Shown one piece after another: positions 40,701 to 46,763 of a DNA stretch of 61,952 bases; position 1 is the stretch's first letter; each line of letters opens with the position of its first letter. The translations under genes and the position numbers were made by a program. The notes below the pieces were generated by a model that was given only the letters and a program-made list of their open reading frames with translations, had not been told where the DNA came from and searched no databases. The stretch comes from Oscillospiraceae bacterium (lineage in GTDB: Bacteria > Bacillota > Clostridia > Oscillospirales > Ruminococcaceae). The stretch spans positions 1-61,952 of the forward strand of contig JAIRWC010000020.1 of NCBI GenBank assembly GCA_031253495.1, given 5' to 3'.

Positions 40701-42392
40701 CGGTACCACAGGGGGGCCACGACAGGCGCGTTCACGGGGCAAATGGACGAAATCAGCCTGTTCCAGGGCGCGATGAACGCCACCGCCATTCAGCGGTTAT
40801 ACGAAAGCTCGGCGGAAGCCACGAAGAAAATCAGCTTAAACGCGGACAAAACGCTTGTCTTCGACAGCGTTAAACACGGTTATCCCGAACAGGCGGCAAA
40901 AACCGTTATCGTGGAAAACACGGGCAATATGCCCACGGGCGAGCTTACAATCACGGTTTCGGGGAGCGGCCGCGACGGCTTCATCCTTTCGGAACGGACA
41001 ATAAGCAGTATAGAACCCGAATGTAAAGCCTTTTTCACAATCGCGCCGAAAAACGGCCTCGCCGCGGGGAACCATAAGGCCGCCGTTACCGTAAGCGGCG
41101 AAGGCGTGAAAGGAAGTTCGTTCGACGTAAGTTTCAGGGTAATCGGCGACGACGCCGCGCCGCCCGCCGGCACGATTACCATAAAAAACAACGCTTTCAA
41201 AACGTTCCTGAACACGATTACCTTCGGCTTGTTCTTTAAGGATACGGCGGACGTTACCGTTACGGCGAGCGACGGGGAATCCGGCGTAAAAACGGTGGAG
41301 TACTATAAGTCTGAAACCTATCTTCCGAGTACGACGAACTGGGATAAACTGGACTGGACGGTTATCAACAACGGCGGCAAGTTCGGCGTAACGGCAAACT
41401 GGAAAGGCGTAATTTACGCGCGGATTACCGACAACGAGGACAACGAAACCGTCATATGCTCCGACGGCGTTACGGTTTACACGGACAGCAAGGCGGAAAC
41501 CGCGTCCGTCAGCTTCGTCAAAGGCTCCGATAAGGACACGACGGCAAACGTAACGCTTAACGGCAACACGATAGCGAAAATCAGCGACGAAACCGGCGAT
41601 TTGACCCGCGGTTCGGACTATACGGCGTCGGGCGGAACGATTACGTTCAAGGCGGATTACCTTGACGGCTTCGCGGCGGGGGAATACACGCTAACCGTTT
41701 CTTATAACCCGATGGGCGCGGAATACCCGCAAGACCCGTATGCCGGCAGCGAAGCGCCGGCGACGACAAAAATCACGCTGAAAATAATTAAAGAAGAGGT
41801 CGTTGACACGGCGGAACCGCCCGACACGGCGGAACCGCCCGAAACGACGAAGCCGCCCGAAACGACGGAACCGCCCGCGACGGCGAAACCGTCCGAAACG
41901 GCGAAGCCGCCCGAAACGGCGAAGCCGCCCGAAACGACGGACGCGGTTACCTCTTCGGACAAAGACGTTGTTTACGGCGTGCTTGAAAGTTTCGGTTCAT
42001 GGGGAGGCGAGGGCGCGATTACCGCGCGGATAGACGCCGATTACGCCAAATTCCTGCGTATACTCCTCGACGGAACCGAGGTTGACCCGTCCTTTTACAC
42101 CGTAACGGAAGGCAGCACGGTTATCACCCTCAAAGAGGAATATATCAAAACGCTGGGAGCCGGAACGCACGTGTTCGTCGCGGAATTTTCAGACGGCTTC
42201 TCCGCCGGTATTCCGCTGACGATAGAAGATGGGGCAATCTCCTTCAACCTTGGCGGCGACGACCTTCCGAAAACCGGGGACGACGGGCGGTTGGCGTTCC
42301 GAACTCTGATACTGGCGGCGTCCGCCGTAACGCTCGGCGCGACGGCCGTAATCAGGCGGCGCGGAAAACGCTTAACGGCAAAGAAGCGATAA
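34722..42392 (+). CDS. Giant LPXTG-anchored multidomain surface protein
   Basis: 2556 residues. Order (approximate): signal peptide 1-35; right-handed parallel beta-helix of pectate-lyase-like type 45-655 (opens VYYVSFNNGDDNKLGTS); three discoidin/F5-8C domains near 827-990, 1000-1127 and 1440-1594; a PIG-L/LmbE deacetylase at 1139-1440 with the zinc motif GAHPDDETLFGGG; immunoglobulin-like repeats at 1607-1714, 1715-1817 and 2037-2140; a LamG/concanavalin-like domain 1826-2027; X2-like modules near 2257-2334 and 2415-2503 around a Pro/Glu/Thr linker (2364-2408); sorting signal LPKTGDDG at 2516, membrane helix and KKR tail. It should be covalently bound to the wall and act on host or dietary glycans, perhaps as an N-deacetylase. 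No sortase gene is in the window. GGAGG precedes the ATG. Confidence 0.9.
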   Translation: MRQSFSKRALALTLTAAMTLSFIGPPGVSKTLASAETVTASGTVYYVSFNNGDDNKLGTSQANAWKTFANVNETVFRPGDKILLERGSVWDDAQLSPKGSGSGNAPIVIDAYGTGNMPRINARNMEWYPGFNYNDDVSNEVGEDRVWNAPVVFYNQQYWEINNLEVTNFSPTVITYHDAASVKTKIPNRYGILIVGKDAGVLRHMYIRDCYIHGVNAAYTSAAGIGRGGIVYLIRGKDVRTRWDDIIVEGNRLGNVNDYELGLKVSPEHPSIGHYGVSFEGTWRLNASGTFASENGIPSSEMNNSNELSTNIIVRNNYFQDVGNAAVHFGAVGNAVVEYNVLDHCNSGLNGNVPIWWHASDYILCQFNEAFDTGASTGKEDSQVFDPDGYAPLSVIQYNYTHDNPSGAYFQCDLGTAFVSHWRYNISVNDGTGQNSHDNGAVITYQSASNTNSRFYFYNNDVFIGDNVSALVGTHWNAARAYRPGYIMNNVFYDSGKGAGRSKSGQYSAHNEAWSLNFIDSSRFDSNYYGGTREDKLRAVTGDEAYQDGNPAGGILGIDNLEAKIARPEGYTTVAGLPGYGESMNAVREAAGWEKINNFARDGAGGFTESVLYRAGKTLNSIGEANNTGGTFANGGRDIFGNYVSPFNPPSIGAVEIGADVSIPEGKRLTRFGDDANVKANMSGVTDENGIKYSGSGWRAKDNGTVLNGLNEAGRPKDSARYGTELYWNTNSAHVSQAEIIIPEGYCFDGFMARTGNAAIVTMSYGNKSKTFCLSSAKNSFLTDFIGSGEGGTPLKIDIYCPWGASNVYFDEFILSETGVGTLPKVNVALGKTAKQNRSGTAGNAVDGSPSTVAVNASPSIGVPYVWAVDLGQNHDVDEVHIDWTGKAANDVTNWLYKIQYSADASVWAGATSFTAATSDPDEIDAAVNAAGWTDWVDHSRGQGAPGDVIQVYEKSEAVSARYFRVVFYGVPPGTEYWLSLRQFRAYGVPEGGWDAGGLAAGNLAYGKPVLPIGGNTLNPREPEAVTDGKAETFWTANGDALRIDLGLRYDIESVTVVFRGDEPGSGGVTVKVSEDVCENTGDACWETLGTQPVGAGAVEVYGGAAKKGRYLLIDAEPGANIVGVEANGDETASPPRKIMIFGAHPDDETLFGGGTIKRAVDNGDDVYILMATNGDYNGRGDASSGGQARMRETLSAMSYLGVKRENVYFLSFPDTGGLDEFGMTGESNYYLGSALYRLYMNEGDPYAIVPGRRAGETQTYNGSAAGVKSYYDRFFGTQVDYTRANFLMGVQDAFDRVRPDDIYTTSRYDLHADHAALGLFATEALVNLRRIDSSYSPKLHETFVHSCASDEKNNGNGWPKKTAGVEPFEYPQGLDERTIFDWNRRESVTVPEPMRVTPYDFNMKYQAILKYPSQGKGWITYFAKFDEFFWPRDFENLSFFADAFASSELSGARGAGKAIDGVRDGESTSMKDDYPNSTSTYIRGDHPDRFPTAEWVSDGETTGAWLRLDWAENVMVDRIELYGRPKKGENIKGGELTFYDGDGVQTGETVTVGALPEDGRPLTVTLPARLTVKSLKFEVSDYEGENAGLAEIEVYGATVPMSKAISLNKTGLQTFPKKPYGEDPNVSLTVQVSNIADEETGELTVSLSGGNADSFILSAETIGSIAVGGKSGFTVAPKPGLPIGVHSATVTVAGAGLSPKKFNVSFTVAPKVINLDISGTYTFPAAETGYDKIPLKSFAVSNGSNVVGVTGVTAALDGANAESFTVTPAFVETIGPGRAALFTVKPKAGLGDGVYDATVTVSGDETEVKSFGVRFIVAEPTEATNLFRYTFDDPAELERAGAWGVDEIKGAVWNKDGGLNGGGGLTFPNNNNYLAITGGNFNTSTNSFTFSMWIKSDDVSRQQYLMGRSPGDDNIILRAGGYLGSYNMGGGSVTMTSANHAPIKSGEWAHIAVTHSRTGNSGTVTYFLNGRQVHQHGGQPSGNVQNFFVIGGRYHRGATTGAFTGQMDEISLFQGAMNATAIQRLYESSAEATKKISLNADKTLVFDSVKHGYPEQAAKTVIVENTGNMPTGELTITVSGSGRDGFILSERTISSIEPECKAFFTIAPKNGLAAGNHKAAVTVSGEGVKGSSFDVSFRVIGDDAAPPAGTITIKNNAFKTFLNTITFGLFFKDTADVTVTASDGESGVKTVEYYKSETYLPSTTNWDKLDWTVINNGGKFGVTANWKGVIYARITDNEDNETVICSDGVTVYTDSKAETASVSFVKGSDKDTTANVTLNGNTIAKISDETGDLTRGSDYTASGGTITFKADYLDGFAAGEYTLTVSYNPMGAEYPQDPYAGSEAPATTKITLKIIKEEVVDTAEPPDTAEPPETTKPPETTEPPATAKPSETAKPPETAKPPETTDAVTSSDKDVVYGVLESFGSWGGEGAITARIDADYAKFLRILLDGTEVDPSFYTVTEGSTVITLKEEYIKTLGAGTHVFVAEFSDGFSAGIPLTIEDGAISFNLGGDDLPKTGDDGRLAFRTLILAASAVTLGATAVIRRRGKRLTAKKR

Positions 42393-42407
42393 TGAACCGT
42401 TTAAAAT

Positions 42408-42440
42408 GCGGCGGAAAGCGGCAAAGCCGCTTTCCGCCGC
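42408..42440. terminator. Bidirectional hairpin between convergent genes
   Basis: A perfect 15-bp stem (42408-42422 with 42426-42440) with a 3-base loop, between the giant surface gene and the converging aldolase gene. No long U tract in either direction, yet position and stability point to termination of both. Confidence 0.7.
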
Positions 42441-42467
42441 GAGCGATTGGGGGGGCGAAGGTTTTTG

Positions 42468-43151
42468 CTACGTCGTTATTTTCCCGCACCTCTTCGCTTC
42501 CTCCGGGGAAAGCGGCTTCGCCCCGCCGAGCAGCCTCGCCGTCAGCGAAACCTTCGCGTAGTGCTCCAGCGTTTCCATATTATACAAGGCGCGGTTCAAG
42601 TCCGCCCCGACGGTTAAAGCGCCGTGGTTAGCCAGCAAAACCGCGTCGTGCGCCTTTATGAGCGCCGCCGCGTTCCGCGCCGCCTCGCTTGTTCCGGGGA
42701 CGGCGAAAGGCGCGACGGGAACGCTCCCGAGGAACATCACCGCCTCGGTCAGCGAACGGTCGTCCAACGCCAACCCCGCCGCGGCGAACCCCGTGGCGAC
42801 GGGCGGATGGGCGTGAACGACGGCGTTTATGTCGCCGCGCTCCCCGTAACAGCGCAAATGCGCCTTAACCTCGGTCGACGGGCGGCGGCCCGGCGTTTTG
42901 CCCTCGATATCCCCGTCGGCGTTTATCTTAACAATCATTTCCGGCCGCAACAGGCGCTTCGACACGCCGGACGGCGTTATTAAAAACAGCCCTTCCGCCA
43001 GCTTTACGGAAACGTTCCCGTCGGAAGCGGCGGCGAACCCCAATTGCCAGAGGACGCGCCCCGCCTCGCAGATTTCCCGCCTGAGCTTTAATTCGTCGCC
43101 TTGCCTTTTCAAATCAAAATACCTCATAACGACAGCCGCCGTTATTTTCAC
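42468..43151 (-). CDS. Class II aldolase (L-fuculose/rhamnulose/ribulose-5-phosphate type)
   Basis: A protein of up to 227 residues in the class II aldolase/adducin family, which cleaves or epimerises sugar phosphates with a zinc ion. Landmarks: GFAAASDGNVSVKL, LITPSGVSKRLLRPEMIV, the zinc ligands in VVHAHPPVATGFA, and LLANHGALTVGADL with the third histidine. GTG 43151 overlaps the alaS stop; ATG 43127 is an alternative start. Sugar specificity cannot be read; it fits a glycan-using cell. Confidence 0.88.
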   Translation of the reverse strand: MKITAAVVMRYFDLKRQGDELKLRREICEAGRVLWQLGFAAASDGNVSVKLAEGLFLITPSGVSKRLLRPEMIVKINADGDIEGKTPGRRPSTEVKAHLRCYGERGDINAVVHAHPPVATGFAAAGLALDDRSLTEAVMFLGSVPVAPFAVPGTSEAARNAAALIKAHDAVLLANHGALTVGADLNRALYNMETLEHYAKVSLTARLLGGAKPLSPEEAKRCGKITT

Positions 43152-45685
43152 AACTCGGCGAAACGCCTTAACGCCTCGTCGACCTTAGAAACGTCGCCTA
43201 TTCCCGCCATTGCGCCGTCGGGTCTGCCGCCGCCCTTCCCCCCGGAAACGGCGGCGATTTCACGGACAATGTTCCCCGCGTGAAACCCCTTGGCCACGGC
43301 TTCCTTATCGCAGACGCACAGGAAATTGCTCCCGCCCGCGATTACGGCGGCGAACCCGCTTCGTTCCGATTTCAGTCTGTCGCCCGCCTGCCGAAGCGCG
43401 TCCGCGTCGGCGTCGGGCAGTTTCAGGGTAAGCAGCCTTATGCCGTCCTTTTCGCCGACTTCGGAAATCTCGGCGGATTTTGCCCGCATATTGGCGATTA
43501 TCGCGTTTAACCGCGATATTTCCTTTTGCCGGTCGGAACTTTGCGCCTTCAGCTTTTCGATTGCGTCTTTGAACTCGCTTTGCCTTTCCTCAAGGAGCGA
43601 AAGCACGCCAAATCCCGTAACGGCTTCTATTCGGCGGATTCCCGCCGCCGCGCTCGCCTCGGAAATTATCTTGAACAAGCCGATTTCGCCGGTGTTGCCG
43701 ACGTGGGTTCCCCCGCACAATTCGGTTGAAAAACCGCCCACGCTCACCACCCGCACAACGTCGCCGTACTTCTCCCCGAAAAGCGCGGTCGCGCCGATTT
43801 CCCGCGCTTGGTCAATCGGCATTTTCTTTGTGACGACGCCTTCCCCGCCGAGAATAACGGCGTTGACCCGCGCTTCGGTTCGGGCAATTTCCTCGTCGGT
43901 CAAAGCCCGCCCGTGGGTAAAGTCGAAGCGGCATCTCGCGTTATCGACAAGCGAGCCCGCCTGATGAACCTGCTCGCCCAAAACCTCCCGCAAAGCCGCC
44001 TGCAACAAATGGGCGGCGGTGTGGTTTCGCGCGACGGCGCGGCGGCGTTCGGCGTTGACGACCGCCTTGACCGTGTCGCCCGTTGAAAAATCGCCCTTTT
44101 CCATAACGCAGTAACACACCGACTGACCCGTCGGCGATTTTTTCGTATCGAGAACCGACAGCCTTTTATTTTCGAGCACAATTTCGCCGACGTCGCCGAC
44201 CTGCCCGCCGCTTTCGGCGTAGAACGGCGTTTTTTCAAGCATGACCGAAGCGTTTACGCCGTCGTTGGCGATGGCTAAGATTTTGGTTTCGACAGACAAT
44301 TGACCGTACCCCGCGAACTCGGGTTTCAGGTCTTTGCCGAAGTCTGAAGCGAGCGGGTTTTCCGCCGACCAACCGCCCTTGAACGCGCGGTTTGCCCTTG
44401 CGGCGTCTTTTTGCCTTTGCATCAAGGCGTTGAACTCTTCCTCATCGAAAGACAGGTTGTTTTCGGCTAAAATCTCCCGCGTTAAATCCGCGGGGAACCC
44501 GAAGGTGTCGTGCAGTTTAAAGACGACGTCGCCGCTTACGGTTTCTTTTTTGTTTAAATAACCGCTTAAAAGCTCCAAGCCTTTTTCGACGGTTTTGGCA
44601 AAGCTCTCTTCCTCGGTTTGAATGGTCCGCTTAATATGGGCGCGTTTTTCCTTTAACTCGGGGTAAGCGTCGCCGCCGGATTTTATAACCTCGTCGCAAA
44701 GCTCGTACAGGAAAGGCTTTTCAACGCCGAGCAATCGCCCGTGCCTTGCCGCCCGCCTTAACAATCTCCTGAGAACATAGCCGCGCCCCTCGTTCGACGG
44801 CAGAACCCCGTCGGCAATCATGAACGACGAACTTCTTATATGGTCGGTAATAACCCGAACGGACCAATCCGCTTTTTCGGCTTTGCCGTACCGCACCCCC
44901 GAAAGCTTTTCGATTTCGGCAATAACGCTCTTGATGGTATCGACCTCGAACAGGTTGTCCGCGCCCTGCATTACGCAGGCAAGGCGTTCAAGCCCCATTC
45001 CCGTGTCGATGTTTTTGGTGGCAAGCGGGGAGTAATTGCCTTTGCCGTCGCTGTCGAACTGGGTGAAAACCAAATTCCACACTTCGATATAACGGTCGCA
45101 ATCGCAGCCCACTTTGCAGGAGCCGCCGTTTTGCGCCCCACAACCCTTGTCCGCGCCTCGGTCGAAGTATATTTCCGAACACGGGCCGCAGGGACCGCTC
45201 CCGTGTTCCCAAAAGTTATCGGCTTTCCCGAATTTGACAATGCGTTCGGGGGGGATTCCCACCTTATCGACCCAAACGCGCTCGGCTTCGCCGTCTTCTT
45301 CGTAAACGCTGACCCACAGCAATTCGGCGGGAATTTCCAACACTTCGGTGAAGTATTCCCACGCCCATTCGCAGGCGTCCTCTTTGAAATAGTCGCCGAA
45401 AGAGAAATTGCCGAGCATTTCAAAGAATGTGCCGTGCCGCGCGGTTTTCCCGACGTTGTCTATATCGGGGGTGCGGATACATTTTTGGCAAGAGGCGCAA
45501 CGGCGGCGCGGCGGCTCTTCCAAGCCTTGAAAGTATTTTTTAAGGGGGGTCATTCCCGCGTTAATCAGCAGAATTGAGTCGTCGCCCTGCGGCACAAGCG
45601 GCGCGGAGTTAAGCCGCAAATGCCCTTTCCCCTCGAAGAATTTCAGAAAGCTCTCGCGAAGTTCGTTAAGTCCGGTAAATTTCAT
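43148..45685 (-). CDS. alaS: Alanine--tRNA ligase
   Basis: An 845-residue class II synthetase that charges tRNA-Ala. Landmarks: LRESFLKFFEGKGHLRLNSA at the start, FEMLGNFSFGDYFKEDA, NEGRGYVLRRLLRRAARHG, the editing-site motifs RNHTAAHLLQAAL and ELCGGTHVGNTGEIG, and the C-terminal DHHA1 glycine-rich SGGKGGGRPDGAMAGIG. Full length. It has its own promoter and is followed with overlap by the aldolase gene. Confidence 0.97.
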   Translation of the reverse strand: MKFTGLNELRESFLKFFEGKGHLRLNSAPLVPQGDDSILLINAGMTPLKKYFQGLEEPPRRRCASCQKCIRTPDIDNVGKTARHGTFFEMLGNFSFGDYFKEDACEWAWEYFTEVLEIPAELLWVSVYEEDGEAERVWVDKVGIPPERIVKFGKADNFWEHGSGPCGPCSEIYFDRGADKGCGAQNGGSCKVGCDCDRYIEVWNLVFTQFDSDGKGNYSPLATKNIDTGMGLERLACVMQGADNLFEVDTIKSVIAEIEKLSGVRYGKAEKADWSVRVITDHIRSSSFMIADGVLPSNEGRGYVLRRLLRRAARHGRLLGVEKPFLYELCDEVIKSGGDAYPELKEKRAHIKRTIQTEEESFAKTVEKGLELLSGYLNKKETVSGDVVFKLHDTFGFPADLTREILAENNLSFDEEEFNALMQRQKDAARANRAFKGGWSAENPLASDFGKDLKPEFAGYGQLSVETKILAIANDGVNASVMLEKTPFYAESGGQVGDVGEIVLENKRLSVLDTKKSPTGQSVCYCVMEKGDFSTGDTVKAVVNAERRRAVARNHTAAHLLQAALREVLGEQVHQAGSLVDNARCRFDFTHGRALTDEEIARTEARVNAVILGGEGVVTKKMPIDQAREIGATALFGEKYGDVVRVVSVGGFSTELCGGTHVGNTGEIGLFKIISEASAAAGIRRIEAVTGFGVLSLLEERQSEFKDAIEKLKAQSSDRQKEISRLNAIIANMRAKSAEISEVGEKDGIRLLTLKLPDADADALRQAGDRLKSERSGFAAVIAGGSNFLCVCDKEAVAKGFHAGNIVREIAAVSGGKGGGRPDGAMAGIGDVSKVDEALRRFAEL

Positions 45686-45724
45686 GTTTCGATTTCCTTT
45701 TCGGATTAAAGATTACAGACTTTT

Positions 45725-45753
45725 ATGATAACAAATTATAAAGCGGATGTCAA
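45725..45753 (-). promoter_or_regulatory. Promoter of alaS
   Basis: Minus strand TTGACA (45748-45753), 17-base spacer, TATCAT (45725-45730), about 40 bases before the ATG. Its -35 box is two bases away from the -35 box of the plus-strand promoter, making the palindrome TGTCAAGGTTGACA. Confidence 0.8.
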
Positions 45754-45755
45754 GG

Positions 45756-45784
45756 TTGACATCTGAAAATCGCCATGATATAAT
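45756..45784 (+). promoter_or_regulatory. Promoter towards the NERD gene
   Basis: TTGACA (45756-45761), 17-base spacer, TATAAT (45779-45784), a perfect consensus. Its -10 box is the first part of a 26-bp palindrome, so a repressor bound there would block it. The untranslated leader to the NERD gene is about 190 bases. Confidence 0.85.
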
Positions 45785-45804
45785 GAACGCGGGCGTTCAT
45801 TATA
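45779..45804. promoter_or_regulatory. Palindromic operator-like site 1
   Basis: A perfect 26-bp palindrome (12-bp arms, GG centre) whose left edge is the -10 box. The core AATGAACGC-GG-GCGTTCATT is repeated at 45885-45904. The size and symmetry fit a dimeric repressor such as a TetR or MarR family protein (inference). Confidence 0.65.
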
Positions 45805-45881
45805 CACTTATGCGCAACGCCTCGCCCCGTTGGGGCAACCGGCTTTTTGATGCGCAATTATACCATATCCTGCGGATATGC

Positions 45882-45904
45882 TATAATGAACGCGGGCGTT
45901 CATT
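45882..45904. promoter_or_regulatory. Palindromic operator-like site 2
   Basis: The 23 bases 45882-45904 are identical to 45779-45801, 103 bp apart. The 20-bp palindromic core is preserved and again includes TATAAT, but no -35 box is seen 17 bases upstream. It lies in the leader of the NERD gene, about 75 bases before its start; the rest of the 45686-45979 intergenic region holds only a small GC hairpin at about 45820-45835. Confidence 0.6.
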
Positions 45905-45979
45905 GCTTATGCGCGGCGAACGCGAAACAGAGGGGGAAAGCGGCGGGGCGGTCTCGCGAAAGCAACGGCTCCGCCGCGC

Positions 45980-46747
45980 GTGAAACGGAATATGATACAG
46001 CTTTATAAAAACAAAAACGCCAACGTTAAAAAACTTTCTTTTTTGTTTGTCGCCCAAGTGTTTTCGGGGATGCTGCCGGCGGTGCTTTTCGTGATTTACG
46101 TCCTCCAACTGGAGGAAAGGAACGTTTGGTTGGGCATAACCTTTATATCGGCGATGCTCTTCTCTTTCGCCGGCTATTTAATCGCGGGGCGGCGGTATAA
46201 TATCCTTGTTTCGGGGTACAGGGGCGAAAAGCGCCTTATCAAAATCGCGAAAAAGCTGGACGGGGATTATTCGGTTTTCACCAACCTGCCCGTCCGTTAC
46301 AAAAAAAACCGCTCGGAAATAGATATGCTGCTCATAGGGGAATCCGGGGTTTTAATCGTCGAGGTGAAAAACCATTCCGGCGTATTAACGGGCAGCAGCG
46401 GCGCGGAAACGTGGGTTCAGCGAAAATATTACCGCAAGGGCAAAACGACCGAAATCAAAATGGACAACCCTTTCCGCCAGATAAAGCGCCAGCGGGAAAT
46501 TTTAAAAAGCATCCTCAGGGCGAACGGGATTGACGTATGGGTGGACAATATCCTGTTCTTTTCGGGGTTTGTCAGTCTGCGCTTAGACTTAAGCGCCAAT
46601 TATCACGTCGCCTCCTCGGAAAACGAGTTGGTCGCGTTTATCGGCGGTTATCAATCGAGAAAGCCCCTCGCGCCCGGCGAGCGCGACAAAATTATAGAAA
46701 TTTTGAAAAATTTAAATCGGCGAACCGTCGGCGGCAAGTCTGTTTAA
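45980..46747 (+). CDS. NERD-domain membrane protein
   Basis: A 255-residue protein with two N-terminal membrane segments (about 20-42 and 48-68), then a nuclease-related domain (NERD). Landmarks: RGEKRLIKIAKKLDGDYSVF, the active-site-like RSEIDMLLIGESGVLIVEVK with D and E-x-K of a PD-(D/E)xK core, and NPFRQIKRQREILKSIL. Possibly a membrane-tethered DNA nuclease; role unknown. GTG at 45980 or ATG at 45992 could be the start; neither has a strong ribosome site. Operators upstream suggest inducible expression. Confidence 0.82.
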   Translation: MKRNMIQLYKNKNANVKKLSFLFVAQVFSGMLPAVLFVIYVLQLEERNVWLGITFISAMLFSFAGYLIAGRRYNILVSGYRGEKRLIKIAKKLDGDYSVFTNLPVRYKKNRSEIDMLLIGESGVLIVEVKNHSGVLTGSSGAETWVQRKYYRKGKTTEIKMDNPFRQIKRQREILKSILRANGIDVWVDNILFFSGFVSLRLDLSANYHVASSENELVAFIGGYQSRKPLAPGERDKIIEILKNLNRRTVGGKSV

Positions 46748-46763
46748 ATCATTTCCGCGGCCC

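Noticed and set aside
41702-41962. Minus-strand frame with VSGGFAVSGG-type repeats
   Set aside because: It is the reverse of the Pro/Glu/Thr linker of the giant surface protein.
45747-45983. A 78-codon plus-strand open frame in the alaS-NERD intergenic region
   Set aside because: It starts within the promoter region, has no ribosome site and covers both palindromes; better explained as a regulatory region.
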